Assembly: GCF_030247195.1 (NCBI RefSeq)
Contig: NC_080671.1
Coordinates: 67,393,412-67,457,411 of the forward strand
DNA length: 64,000 bases
Reading direction: 5' to 3'
Origin: Topomyia yanbarensis
Taxonomy: Eukaryota > Arthropoda > Insecta > Diptera > Culicidae
The notes under the pieces: model-generated
The model's database searches: none
Told to the model about the DNA's origin: nothing
What the model saw: the letters and a program-made list of their open reading frames with translations, nothing else
Translations under genes and position numbers: made by a program
Shown here: positions 23,124 through 34,523 of the stretch, piece after piece
How the letters are laid out: the number at the start of each line of letters is the position of its first letter
How positions within the stretch are numbered: the stretch's first letter is position 1

Positions 23124-23262
23124 TAAACACCTCCCACTGATTCTATTATTAGGGAAAATTTAAAGTAATCGTCGACCTCGCAGGGCATGACATCCATTTA
23201 TCGGATAACAATAGATGGATGCTAGCCATACTCTAATAATAGAATCAGTGGGAAGTGTTTAA
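23124..23262. mobile_element. 139-bp MITE with 29-bp inverted repeats
   Basis: The left arm TAAACACCTCCCACTGATTC (continuing to 23152) is mirrored by the right arm 23233-23261 with one mismatch. The spacer is 80 bp. There is no ORF. A target duplication is not obvious. Confidence 0.8.
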
Positions 23263-24703
23263 CCTGCTTTTTTGGCTGCAAGGAATATTATTTATTGTCA
23301 GCTTAGACCAAAATATTTTGCTCTATGCTGTAGAAAATGGTAATTTTCTATAAATTAAAATAATGTGGGCTTTAGTTCGGTGATGCTCAAATTCCTGCGT
23401 CTTCCTATTTTACCTACACAACTGATTTTTCTTTACTGCTAAATTGATATCAAAATCGTAAATTAAACGAATAGCGAAAGCAGGAGCGGTAGGCGTAGGG
23501 ATTTGTAGCGCCGTTTTTGCAAGGACAACTCTATTACACACATATTCATTCTATTTATTAAGGAAAATTAAATCATATAGATAACAAAATTGCAAATATT
23601 TAGAAATGAACGCGAGAGAGTGAATAGATGTTGTAAAAAACAATAAAGCTAATTACCCTGCAGAGCCCATCCAACGATCGGCCCCCTATTCAATGGTCAA
23701 TTCGACGCAAAATCGTTTTAACTCGAATATTGAATGGAATTTGGAAATTTGAATTAAAGCGAACCATGGAAGTAGTAGGCGTGCAACATCATTACAATAT
23801 AAATTTTCACTGCGTGTATTTTTGTATATCGCCACCTACTAACTTTTGTATGTTGTATCGCATCAAACGCCATTTTTGCACCATTATTATTTTAGTCGAT
23901 TATAAGCTGCTTTGAAATTCAAGGAAATTAAACTTTAAACGATTTATGCAGAAACAGATCAAACAAAGCATGAAGCACATGTTTCAATATAATTTTAAGC
24001 GAATACAAAATTTCGACCCTCAAATTTTCAATATAAACTATGATCGGCAAACGGGTTTTTGAAAATTTTGAGTCGTATATATTGCCTACAATCGCACCTC
24101 AGTCCGCTGTAGGTAGGGAATCCCATTGAACATGGAACTGACTTGCGATTATGGGCACTGCATAACGACCACGAAATAATTAATTGCTTTTAGAGAGTGT
24201 TTTTCAAAAAGTTTGAATACTCTGCAAGTTTTCGTTCAAGCAACTGCAGTTAGAATTAGCTGCAGTTGAACGTGGCATATCAATCCGAAAAGCTGGTTTG
24301 GTATACTGCATTCCTTTCACAAATTTGTTGGATTCCAACGAAATATGCGTAAGACCCGTAAATAGGCGTAAGACCCGGAAAATCTGCTAATTGCCGAGAA
24401 GGTCTCCATTCGTTCGTTTTCTAGAAAGTGTGAACAAGTGCCATTACAATTTCTATTGATGTTTTAAGCTGTTGCTCACGTTTTAACATTCAAAAAGCTC
24501 GGGCTATGGTTCGACTTTTGGAAGTTTGGTGTCTTCAGAAAAGTTGATATTGGATCAAATTGAGCATTATTTTGAAAACTTTTGGTTTCGATCTAGGTCT
24601 AGATCAGCTCTATTTTTTAAGTGAAGAATTCTAGCAAAACTTTTCTTCTGCAAAGTTGTTAGTCTAGGCATTTTTGAATTAATATTCGAAGTCATATATA
24701 TTT
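23263..24703. other. AT-rich non-coding stretch
   Basis: No gene or repeat structure was recognised, apart from a short repeated GCGTAAGACCCG near 24350. Confidence 0.4.
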
Positions 24704-25544
24704 CCTCCCCTAGGTTGACGGGTTTGACGGTATTGCAAACTTAATCAAGCATATTTGTGACATATGCTTTAAGATGGTTATTGCATTACGCCTCGATAGT
24801 GGTGCATCGAGGAGACCGAGAGGGCTTATGGACCTGTTGTATTCATACACTCAGATCACTGTTTTATTCATACACTTCACCAGACCAAACTAACGGTTAG
24901 CCAACAACCTGTGTACACTGGCATGGCCGATTGCCGGATCACTATGGATTGCCTTTTTCTGTTGGCTGTGTTACCAGATATTGTTCAACAGCTTAATGGC
25001 AGTGTTTGTGGGCACGGCTCGCCGTAAGAGTCATTGTGTGTCGATTTATCGGTCGGCTTCGTCAACGGGATCAGGCATATAACAATTGAACCCGATAAGT
25101 TGTGTTGTGTTGTAATAATTGTAGTTTATAGTACTTGTGTACAATTATTATGTGCTCGTCGTATGTTTATCTGTGTATGTGTTCGTCGGAGTATTTGTGA
25201 CAGTTGGGTCAGGGAATGGATGCAGAACTGGCGTATATGATTGAATAATGGGTAATCCTTCCTAGGATTCGTTGGTCACTTTCTCCCGGTGTTCGATTCG
25301 TGCATTCGATTCGACTCATTCGGGAAGATCGGATTGAATAAATGAAGGTACGATTAATTTACCGACGTGCATGAATCATTCATTCTCGGTCAGTACAGCA
25401 TGATAAATTTAAGCAAAATGCAATTGTCCTTTGTGGTACAAAAACATCATTTCCTGGCATTTAGCCGAGTTCAATTAGTTTGATTGCATGTCACATGTGT
25501 TTTTTTCTACTTCATTAGTCTGTTTTTGTTGTACTTCTAGTAGT

Positions 25545-26640
25545 TTGGTCGTTGAAGTTTTCATTATAGTTTTTGTTATAGTTTTCATTAAAGTTTTCGT
25601 TAAAGGTTGTATTCAAGCTTTTGTTAAAGTTTCATTCGAGTTTTTCTACAAGCTTTCGTTCAAACTTTTGTTCACGTTTTCGTTCAAGTTTTCGTCCAAA
25701 TTTTCGTTTTTATTCCCGTACCAAGTTTTGCTCAAATTTTTATTTTCATTCAGATTTATGTCAAAGTTTTCGTCCTAGATTTTGTTCAAATTTTTGTTCA
25801 AGTTTTAGTCCAAATTTCTGTCCAAGTCTTCTTCCCAGATTTTGTCCAAGTTTTCGTCCAAGTTTTCCTCCTAGTTTTTTTAGATTTTCGCTCAAGTTTT
25901 TGTCCAAGCTTTCGAGTTTATGTTCAAGTTTTCGTCTAAATTTACGTCCAAGTTTTCGTCGAAGTTTTTGTCCAAATTTCTGTCTAAGTTTTCGTTCAAG
26001 TTTTCGTCAAAATTTTCGTTTTTGTTTTCGTACAAAGTTTCGTTCAAATTTTTGTTTTCATTCAGATTTGTCAAAGTTTTCGTCTCAGATTTTGTTTAAA
26101 TTTTCTTTCAACTTTTCGTTCAAGTTTTCATCCAAACTTTCGTTGAAGTTTTAGTCTAAATTTCTGTCCAAGTTTTCGTTCAAATTTCTATCCAAGTTTT
26201 CGTTCAAATGTTTATCCAAGTCTTCGTCCCAGATTTTGTATAAGTTTTCGTCCAAGTTTTCATCCAAGATTTTTTTCAGATTTTCGCTAAAGTTTTTGTC
26301 CAAGCTTTCGAGTTTTCGTCTAAATTTTCATTCAAGCTTTTGTCGAAGTTTTTGTCTAAGTTTTTGTTCAAGTTTCAGTCCAATTTTTCGTATCAATTTT
26401 CGTTCAAGCTTTCGTTCATGTTTTCGTCCTAATTTTAGTCCTAATTTTTGTCCAAATTTGCTTCCAAGTTTACGTCCATCGTACAAGTTTTCGTCCAACG
26501 TTTCGTTCACCTTTTGGTTTGGTTTTCTTTCAAGTTTTCATTCAAGTTTTCTTCCCGGTTTTCGTTCAAGTTTTCGCCCAAGTTTTCGTCCAAGTCTTTG
26601 TTCAAGTTTTCGTCCACCTTTTTGTATTTTTTTGTTTGTT
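25545..26640 (+). repeat. 12-bp minisatellite (AAGTTTTCGTCC-type)
   Basis: The dominant unit is AAGTTTTCGTCC or AAGTTTTCGTTC. Because the period is 12, frames stay open on both strands, giving Phe/Ser/Lys-rich or Asn/Glu/Leu-rich low-complexity translations. These are by-products of the repeat, not genes. Copy 2 of the retroposon has only about 100 bp here. Confidence 0.85.
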
Positions 26641-26699
26641 CGGCTTGTTATGTTTCCTTTTATCACTAAAACTTAAATGAGATCCATACTAACACTCAC

Positions 26700-28440
26700 C
26701 AACACAATTAATTGAATGTTCTCTCATATACACTCACAATCTCTCCAAATCCAAACGTACAAACGCTCGCAGCCTTCGCGATAACACAAATCTGGTCACA
26801 AACGCGAACTTGCAATTGAAATCATTCTCAAATACTTATGCCCGCGATCTCGCCAACATTAAAGCACTCGCGCAATCATGAATTGGTCTCGTCCGGAAGT
26901 CTACCCTCGGACCTAGCAGACTAGAATCATGCCTTCAGTTGGACCAATTAAAAAAGGCGCTTATACTCACTAGACAACACGTTCCATGTCGACATGAGTG
27001 GAAACTCCGAGTGGCGTAGACCCATGCCTTTAGTTGGACCAATCATAAATGGCGCTCATGTTCACTAGATATGACGACATGACCGGAAACTCTAGTGATG
27101 TGTGGGAGCTCTCTTCTAGTATCTGAACCATACACTGAAGATTAAGAATCAGATTCACGATCCGCGCGATCATTCAAGAACACACGCAAATATACGAATG
27201 GCCATACAGTTCTAAATCGAATTTATCCACGCGCAGTTACATACACGCTAGCAGACGTGACAAACATGTTAACAAACAAACGCTTGAGCTTCCTCCACGC
27301 ACCCCTAAGCCAACGATCTCAAAAATATGAAAACACCACAGTGATTGAGTGTGAGTACATTTTAGCACTTACTAACGCGGTCTCAATTACGGACCTACAA
27401 ACACATGAGTTCGCGCGGTCATAAATCGATCTGTTCGAAATTTTCTTATTCTCGACCCTGATAGCATAGCCATAGCATGCCTTCAGTTGGACTAATTGGA
27501 AAAAAATGACGCTCATATACACTAAAAACACGTTCCATGGCGACATTACCAGGAACCTTAGTGATATGGGGAATCACACACTCTTCTAACATTCAGCACG
27601 TTAACATAGAAACGCTTAAGACTTTCGCGATCATCCACGCACACCAAAGCACGCGATCTCGCAAACATTAAAACACCCCGGTGATTAAGTGAATGTTTTT
27701 GCACTGATAAACTTGTAAACGCGGTTTTAAGCGAGAACTTGAAAACGCCCATGTTCGCGCGATCCGGAAATCTCAACCTTCGTTCCTAGCAGCCTAGGTC
27801 TATGCCACCAGTTGGACCAATAAAAAATGACACTCATATCCACTACACAACACGTTCCATGGTGACATAACCGGAAATTCTAGTGGGGAAGCTAGCTCAA
27901 TTGACAAATACATTAACATACAAATGCTCGAGCCTTTCGCGAACATACACCTGCGACCTCGTAAACATGAAAACACCCCGGTAACTAAGTGAACGTTTTA
28001 GCGATTTTAAATTGTTCGTACGGTCATGAATCGGTTACGTCCGGAAGTCCCTACTCTCGACCCTAGCAGCCTAGGTCCATATCTCTAGTTGAACTAACCA
28101 ACAAAATGACGCTCATGTCCACTAGACAACACGTTCCGTGACATACATATGTAAATTATGTATCAGATTCACGGTCCGCGCGATCATCCATAAACACACG
28201 CGAATATGCGAATAGACACATTGTTTAAATTTATTTACGCGGAGTTGCATATAGATTAACACACGCGCCATATACGTCCATGCGGCATACTAACTCACGT
28301 GGCATACAAACGCCCACGCGATCAAATATGTTAACTTTCAGACGCCCGAGCGCTTCGCGATGATACACAAAGACGAACATGCAATCGTGGTCATACTAAG
28401 CACAACTACGCCCTATGATTTAGTAAACACTATGGTCTTA
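26700..28440 (+). repeat. Degenerate CG-rich monomer array
   Basis: Blocks recur at irregular spacing: TTCAGTTGGACCAAT (near 26937, 27490 and 27806), ACACGTTCCATGG, CTAGTGATATGGGG, AAAACACCCCGGTGATTAAG and CGTCCGGAA. Monomers seem to run to a few hundred bases, with insertions and deletions. The CpG content is high for the region. Confidence 0.7.
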
Positions 28441-28560
28441 AACAGTGTTTTAGTGGGTGTCATTTCCCGTCTCGTCTGCAATTGTAGTGAGTGATTCTGA
28501 TGGGGAGCCCTGCCGAGAACCCAGCTCTACAGCTCCATCAGGACGACTCTTAAAAAAAGA

Positions 28561-29088
28561 GAGCTTTTATGTTTTTTTTTATCTTCTAATGATTGATGTT
28601 TTGTATCTTTAGTGGGGACGGCTGATAGCACAAATTAGTTCTCCAAAATGATTAAAATAATAGCAGCATGAAATTACAAATTTCGTGGATGCAGGAAACT
28701 AATTTACGCATACATTCTGTGGTAAGTTGAATAACAAGGTCAGATTTATATTGAAAATAATCATGGAATCATAGTTTGGATAAGTGAGAAAGGCTCAATT
28801 GCACCACTAGGATTAAAACAGGATTTGTCTTCACCATCACTTTATGTCAATATATCGTTTGGATTAGTTCCATGCGATTTCCACGGAGACGTTCACATCC
28901 AACATCAATGACACGGAAAATTTTGACATGTGGGGCATCTGAATGCGCACACAAACAAATGAATTCAATTTATCCCGACAGAGCGATAACGTGTCTTTGA
29001 CGTTCTTTTCCGTTAACGCAAGCCGATCCATCGAGCGAATCGTACTATAATCACAGTAGCTTATGTGTAACTGACACATCCAGAAAAA
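28561..29088. other. 5' flank of the dynein light chain gene
   Basis: The stretch contains a repeat terminus (GAGAAAGGCTCAATTGCACC at about 28788-28830) shared with 32727-32765 and, inverted, with 61-106. From 28860 on it is less AT-rich and probably holds the dynein promoter and 5'UTR, but no clear TATA box or initiator was found. Confidence 0.4.
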
Positions 29089-29243
29089 ATGGCACGCCCA
29101 ACAACTATCAAAGAGGCACTTCAGCGCTGGTCCCAGGACAACGAGGGGGCAGATCCAACTCAAGCCAAAGACATTGAACTGCAGTTTCAATGGCCTCCGA
29201 TAGAGAAGATGGACGGAACGCTTTCCTCGTTAGTAGAATGCGA
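29089..29243 (+). CDS. Dnal1: Axonemal dynein light chain 1, exon 1
   Basis: The ATG at 29089 follows an A-rich context and opens MARPTTIKEALQRW, the conserved amino end of the LC1 family. The exon encodes residues 1-51 and ends within the codon for Glu52 at a GTAAAT donor (29244). The protein is outer-arm dynein light chain 1, a leucine-rich-repeat subunit that binds the motor domain of a dynein heavy chain and tunes beating of motile cilia and sperm flagella. The total length of 186 residues matches the roughly 190 typical of the family. Confidence 0.95.
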
Positions 29244-29317
29244 GTAAATATTACCTTAAATATGATATCAAACAATGAACCTGTTTACCATTTGATGCTA
29301 ACACCCAAATGATACAG

Positions 29318-29429
29318 AAAGCTCAGTCTGTCGTCCAACATGATCGATAAGATAATCGGTGTGAGTGGAATGAAACATCTTCGAATTTTGTCACTGGCTC
29401 GTAACTATATCAAATCATTGAATGGGATC
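29318..29429 (+). CDS. Dnal1: Axonemal dynein light chain 1, exon 2
   Basis: This exon follows a 74-bp intron ending GATACAG. It encodes residues 52-89, starting [12 protein letters not shown] and including [18 protein letters not shown]. These are SDS22-type leucine-rich repeats with regular Leu, Ile and Asn positions. It ends in phase 0 at a consensus GTAAGT donor. Confidence 0.95.
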
Positions 29430-29513
29430 GTAAGTGTACTGTGAAATCACTTTGATGTCACTTTTGTTGCGAACGAAGTTTTCATAAACTAATCATCTCA
29501 CTACACTACACAG

Positions 29514-29807
29514 GAATCCCTTGGTGAAACCCTTGAAGAGCTTTGGGTCAGCTACAATCTCATCGATAAGCTCAAGGGTGTTGAGAGTTTAAAGCGACTC
29601 AAAGTGCTCTACATTGGCAACAACTCGATCCGGGAGTGGGGCGAGTTTAACAAGCTGCAGTCGGTAGCCACGCTGGAGGATTTACTATTTGCCGGGAACC
29701 CTTTGGTGGAAAACATCGATGAAGCCGCCTACGTAAGGGAGGTTCAGAAGCGGCTTCCATCTCTGAAAAAACTGGACGGGGAGAATATGCTGACGGATGA
29801 CGAGTGA
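29514..29807 (+). CDS. Dnal1: Axonemal dynein light chain 1, exon 3
   Basis: This exon follows an 84-bp intron ending CACACTACACAG-like. It encodes residues 90-186: LEELWVSYNLIDKLKGVESL, then KVLYIGNNSIREW, then LEDLLFAGNPL and the C-terminal KKLDGENML cap, with a TGA at 29805. The LRR pattern is unbroken and shows no frameshift, so the gene appears functional. A polyadenylation signal AATAAA follows at 29983-29988. Confidence 0.95.
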   Translation, partial: ESLGETLEELWVSYNLIDKLKGVESLKRLKVLYIGNNSIREWGEFNKLQSVATLEDLLFAGNPLVENIDEAAYVREVQKRLPSLKKLDGENMLTDDE

Positions 29808-29982
29808 GCGTTAGTGGCATCCTTTGAATTATGCAACTTTCATTTTATTGTTCGGATGGGAACTGTGATGAAATAATAGCTATTTTAAAATGTTTGTATA
29901 TCTATAGAAGGCACTTGTATTTGATGAAAAATGTTCTTGACAAAATATTTACGTAGCTAGCTTGCATTTTCTTACAAGCCTC

Positions 29983-29988
29983 AATAAA
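29983..29988 (+). terminator. Polyadenylation signal of the dynein light chain gene
   Basis: AATAAA lies about 175 bp after the stop codon, in AT-rich sequence. Confidence 0.55.
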
Positions 29989-29989
29989 C

Positions 29990-31580
29990 GGTATATTAAA
30001 TTAAATGACTACTTGCAAACTCAGTTGAAATTTGCCTTTCATTCACTAGACGCTCGGAATATCAGTGGAAGCATAATTAAACTTTTTAGTAAAGTTGTTA
30101 AATTCTTTTATCCTCTAGTCTGCATCCAGAAGCCCAGTTTCCGTGGGAATGGTGGCGGCAGCATAGAAGAAAAAATGCCGAAAGAAATCCTTTTGCCAGG
30201 CAATAACCGTACAGCTTGTTATGACTAATAATTAGTCTTTTCGCGTCAGCGAATACAGTAAAAAACGGGCATTTCTCGGTTCTGTTTTTTTACCCGCAAC
30301 CAACCCAATCACTAAAAAGGCAAATTGCTCCGATCGAGTTATGGATTAAATTAGATTATATATTCAAGTTGACAAGTTGACATCCCTTTTTTCTTTATCA
30401 AAACTTTATAATGTCGCTCAACGATCTGGCTGCTTATGCTGATATTGAATGTATTATTTCGTTAATAAACGGCTAATGAAAAAGATTTTGCGAGGGATTG
30501 TACAGTCCTTTTTTGCATCATATAAGGGTCGGCGAAGCAGCACCGAAAGGCCGCTGTCATGATTATACAACGAAAGAGTCATGATTATACATCAAATTGT
30601 CGGGATTTCCTTAGAGTCTTTAACAATTCAATGTAAACTGTAATTGAAGGAAGTTTAGTTGTTGTTCCGAAACATGAAGCATTGATGTTATTGGTTATTA
30701 CCAGAAAGTAAAATAAAATACTCAAACTTATCGAGACTATTGTTGCATGCATTAGATATGGCTTGTGGCTAGCATTTCCGGTTTTACCCAGTGCTACATC
30801 GGTGTAGCGCAAAAAAAGAGATTAATTGATTACACCCAAGTTTGAACAAGTACCTATAGGATCAACTACAACAACAACTACTACTACACTGGACTGCACT
30901 TCCAAAAAACGAAAAGACAATTAGTTTCAATCATGAAGTGGATACCATTTCCTTTACGCAAAGCTCCATTAAAAGTATTCAAGTGGATTACCTAACAACT
31001 GTGTTACTCCTACAAAGAAGCTACATCCAACTCGAACAAAAGCTTATTCCCGCGAAAAGTTTATCACAAGTCCAGCAGACATTCCTGAGAAAGCAACATT
31101 GGATACTTTTAGAGGAGAGTAGGAACTTTGCAAGCAGCTGAGCACCTTGAATGGTTTGCTTGAGCACCTGTTCAGTTTCGCGTTTCGTGTTAAGCTAATG
31201 CAATCTTTTGAAAACAGAAGCTGATGGATTCTGTTGGCTGCTTGACTTTTTGTACGGAAACATTCACATTTTTTAATCCCTGATTCCCTGCCCTAACGCT
31301 CAGTAAGGGAAATGGGCGCGTTGCACCAAGTTGTTCGAGAAGACGCATTTCGATTGTGAGTCAGTGAGTGCTTGACACTCAAAAATGCTTGAGTCGATTG
31401 CACCCATTGTCAAACAAAAGAAACACCTGAAGAGTATGCACTATGCAATGGAAACAAAGGAAAACATAAACTTGTTCGAAACGCAATCATTGTAAATAAT
31501 AGTTGCATAGGCTGCGTAATATTCACGTTCATTACTGAATCACAAAAGTCGACTTCTTTTTTATCTGCTTACTTGTTAGT
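29990..31580. other. Non-coding stretch downstream of the dynein gene
   Basis: No gene was recognised. It contains a short ACAACAACAACTACTACTAC-like simple repeat near 30869 and a small direct repeat of GTCATGATTATACA near 30557 and 30581. Confidence 0.4.
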
Positions 31581-31899
31581 ATTGAACCTCTAGAATAGTC
31601 TCCCGACATCTCGGTGGCCACGCTTCTTTGTTTTAAACAGCCATGCTGAACTTCTTTTGTTTTAAACAGCCATGCATTCCTCGCGCGTTTTTGTTATAAC
31701 ACACGAAGATTTCAATGTATCAGCAACAATTTTCGAAAAACTGACAGCGATAAAAATACAGTGCAAACAATACACTCTTAATTACTTCTACCCAAATTTT
31801 AAAGTGAAATGGGTGGGGTCATTTTCTACAACGTTTTTCCCGTGATGCAATTTGATATGGGACACCCTTTAATAACGTTTTTCTCGAATCCGCGTTTTG

Positions 31900-32380
31900 C
31901 CTTTCTCATATAGACAGGTTATGAAATCACTCTAAAAATCGTCATATACCATTCGACTCAGCTCGTCGAGATCGGAAAATGTCTGTGTGTGTATGTATGT
32001 ATGTATGTATGTGAGTGTATGTGGAAAAAATGTCACCTCTGTTTCTCGAGATGACTGGGCCGATTTGCACAAACTTATTCTCAAATGAAAGGTACAATGT
32101 TCTCATCGGCTCAAGCAAACCATTTTTTTATTGATTGAACTTCTGGTTCCGGAGTTACGGGTTGAAGAGTGCGGCCACACAGCTAATTCCCATATAAACT
32201 GAACTGAAAAATGCTCAAAGGGGGGAGTAAAGGAAAATTTCCAAATCGAATTTGTATTTTTGATGCCAAATATCTTTAAAATGTCGTCGAGATTTAATGT
32301 AATCTTGAAAAAAAAAAAAATTTGGCGAAAATTGACTTTTTTGGACTTTGGCACCTTTGTGCCTTTCTCATATAGAAAGG
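31900..32380 (-). mobile_element. Short inverted copy of the 0.2-2.8 kb repeat family
   Basis: Both ends carry GCCTTTCTCATATAGA-type termini (near 31909 and 32361). Inside are a GTAT microsatellite (about 31985-32015) and the reverse complement of the CAAATGAAAGG and GGTTCCGGAGTTACGGG blocks. Only one module is present. Confidence 0.7.
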
Positions 32381-32726
32381 TTATGCAATGACTCTAAAAA
32401 TCGTCAACCTAATCCCGGCCGCGATTTTTTTAACTTATTTAGGCGTAGGTAGGAGTATGTAATGAGAGGATGCTACTTTAATATTGAAACTAGTTTAAAA
32501 TTTCTTAACAAGTTGAAATTTTTTGACAGGGTCCGGACCCCCCGGATCCTCTTCCTTGATCCGCCGCTGGTTTCAAGCGATGTTTCAGTGTCGACACAGA
32601 GCATCTCAAGATCGTGAATGTCGATCAATTGTATGTATGTGCAAATCGTACTGAATATGTAATATTCATTTCCACCGTTGTATTGAACATAACTAGCCAT
32701 GGAATCGTAGTTTGGACAAATGAGAA

Positions 32727-32766
32727 AGGCACAATTGCACCACTAGGTGGATTAAAACAGGTTTTT
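32727..32766 (+). repeat. Terminus of a common mosquito repeat
   Basis: GAGAAAGGCACAATTGCACC followed by ACTAGGTGGATTAAAACAGG. The same block occurs at 28788-28830 and, inverted, at 61-106; a diverged inverted version lies near 53095. Confidence 0.6.
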
Positions 32767-32899
32767 CAAATTGGTGAACACGATAACTCAAAAACTAATC
32801 GACGAATTGATTTTTTTATGAGAATGCACAATATGTGTGGCCTGTCGATGAACCATAGAAAACCGGCGGAACAACTTAAAAAAAAATTAATAAATTAAA

Positions 32900-33606
32900 A
32901 TGGAGCTTAATCTCTCGGAAGTTACGTACATTCAGCTACACCACGTTAAAAACTGTATTTCGATTGCGTTTAGAAATTTACCACAAGCAGAAAGCTTCAT
33001 TGCAAAAAACGACATGCTGGACGAGGTCGAATTTAATAACACCAGAATCAAGATCCCCGTGTATATGGAGAACGACATGTCTGACGTTCGTATCCATGAT
33101 TTGGCACCGCGCACTAAGGAAGATTATATCAAACGAATTATGTCACAATGCGGAGGAGTGAAATCTATTACGAATGACACTTGGAGAAATGTTTTCACCG
33201 GTATTCTCAACGGCGTTCGTATTGTGAGGATGTGAGTGACTAAACCAATACCTTCTCACATGACCATCGAATGCAAATCATCGAAGGATGGTATAATCTG
33301 CCAGTAAACAACGCTGATCACAAATCTCGGGCAAACCGCAACATGCCAATTCTGCAACCAGATAACCCACTACAGAAAAATATGGGCAAAAGCAACTTGT
33401 TAAAACTCAACTACTACAGTCAACTCTAACAAGCAGTCACCGAAACTTACAGATAAACCAAAAAAAATGACCCAATTAACCAATAATCAAGGGGCAATGA
33501 CAACAACTGCTCCCAAACCAACAACTAGCATCACCAATAAAGAAGCAAATACCGATGAAGACGGATTTACAAAAGCGACTCATGAGAACAAGAAACAAAT
33601 AAGTTT
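32900..33606 (+). pseudogene. Non-LTR retrotransposon ORF1 (gag-like) relic
   Basis: The open frame 32900-33235 contains IPVYMENDMSDVRIHDLAPR and GVRIVRM, hallmarks of the RRM-type ORF1 of mosquito LINEs. After a stop and frame changes the homology continues: ATCQFCNQITHY (zinc-knuckle CxxC...H) at about 33340-33375, and TDEDGFTKATHENKK near 33560. The copy is broken by at least two stops and carries no reverse transcriptase here. Confidence 0.75.
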
Positions 33607-33639
33607 TTGTTTAAAAAAATAATTTACGAAAGAAGCTTA

Positions 33640-33930
33640 CGGGCGCAATGATTGGATACGCTAGTGATTTCCCTCTAGATCTGAACCGTGCACTCAAAAT
33701 CCCGGTTCGCGCGAACGTTCAAACGTCCACACGAATATGCAAGGGGTTACACATTTATACAAGCAAATTTATACATACAAACGCTTAAGCTCTGCACGAT
33801 ATTACAACCCTGAACATCTAGCATCTGAACCGGATACTCAAAATTAAACATCAGACTTGCGGTCCGCGCGAACATGCAAGAACCCACGCAAAATACAAAC
33901 GCTCGAATCCTTTGCGATCATCCACGTACA
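33640..33930 (+). repeat. Isolated monomers related to the composite retroposon array
   Basis: Contains CTAGTGAT...CTCTAGATCTGAACCGTGCA, CGGTTCGCGCGAACGTTC, TACAAACGCTTAAGCTC and CGATCATCCACGTACAT-like blocks shared with the arrays at 14.9, 26.7 and 55.4 kb. Confidence 0.6.
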
Positions 33931-33994
33931 TCTACGCCCCTTTCTCTTTCTTCATTCGATCATTGATTTCACCAGGATTGATTGCCGGATCGGT

Positions 33995-34116
33995 TTTTAT
34001 TTTTTGATTATAGAGGTTTAGGGTCGTTCGCCTCTTTTTTCAGATTAAAAAAATCTCCGTTACTGGGAATCGAAGCTGTGTGCAAGGCAATCGATTTACC
34101 AACTACGCTATTCCCT
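33995..34116 (-). mobile_element. tRNA-derived SINE relic
   Basis: On the minus strand a box A-like TAGCGTAGTTGG (complement 34099-34110) is followed by a box B-like AGCTTCGATTC (complement 34067-34077). A body with GGCGAACGACCCTAAACC and an A-rich tail follow. This matches the layout of mosquito tRNA-related SINEs. It is too diverged to be a tRNA gene. Confidence 0.7.
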
Positions 34117-34523
34117 TCTCTTTTACCGTATCTTCACTAAAGTTGTTCGTACTTAAGCTGACACCGGGGGAGGTAAGCGATAGGAATTCTGTACGAGCTA
34201 TAATCCCTGTTAATTTCTACACCAAGATGCCATTCGATGGTCTTATTTTCTAAAATGTTCACTGATTGGCCCCGAGACCAACACTGAAAACACCATGGGT
34301 GTATTTCTTCGCTAGGAATCACTTCAAAGGATCCAATTGAATCAGTGTACTATTTTAGGGACATCTAAGCCTAATAGTGCCCAGGAGGCCCAAATTCTCG
34401 AAAGTGATGAGATTGAGATTGCTTAATCTGGTTGAAGTACAGTGTTTATAGTGTTTTGCTGAAGAACCTTATGTTGTCGTATTTTACGCTATTCGTTTTG
34501 CTTACATTTGTAATTTATAAAGT

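Larger units (their letters stand above)
24704..28560 (+). mobile_element. Composite non-coding retroposon, copy 1 (long form)
   Basis: The parts run in order. A 5' leader starts CCTCCCCTAGG and includes GGGTTTGACGGTATTGCAAAC and a hairpin CCTCGAT/ATCGAGG at 24791-24812. An 800-bp leader body follows, then a 12-bp minisatellite of about 1.1 kb (25545-26640). Next comes a degenerate CG-rich monomer array (26700-28440). The 3' end (28443-28553), with GGGGAGCCCTGCCGAGAACC and AGCTCTACAGCTCCATC, closes in an A run. The same order of parts occurs at 54429-57022. No protein is encoded. I could not find a target duplication for this copy. Confidence 0.75.

Noticed and set aside
25488..26676. Open frames up to 177 codons on both strands
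   Set aside because: They are produced by the 12-bp minisatellite, whose period preserves frame. No start context or domain was found.
28864..29190. 108-codon frame antisense to the start of the dynein gene
   Set aside because: It overlaps the well-supported sense exon and upstream region and has no family resemblance.
34067..34110. Possible tRNA gene on the minus strand
   Set aside because: Box A and box B resemble tRNA, but the cloverleaf is not maintained and the downstream body and A-rich tail fit a SINE.
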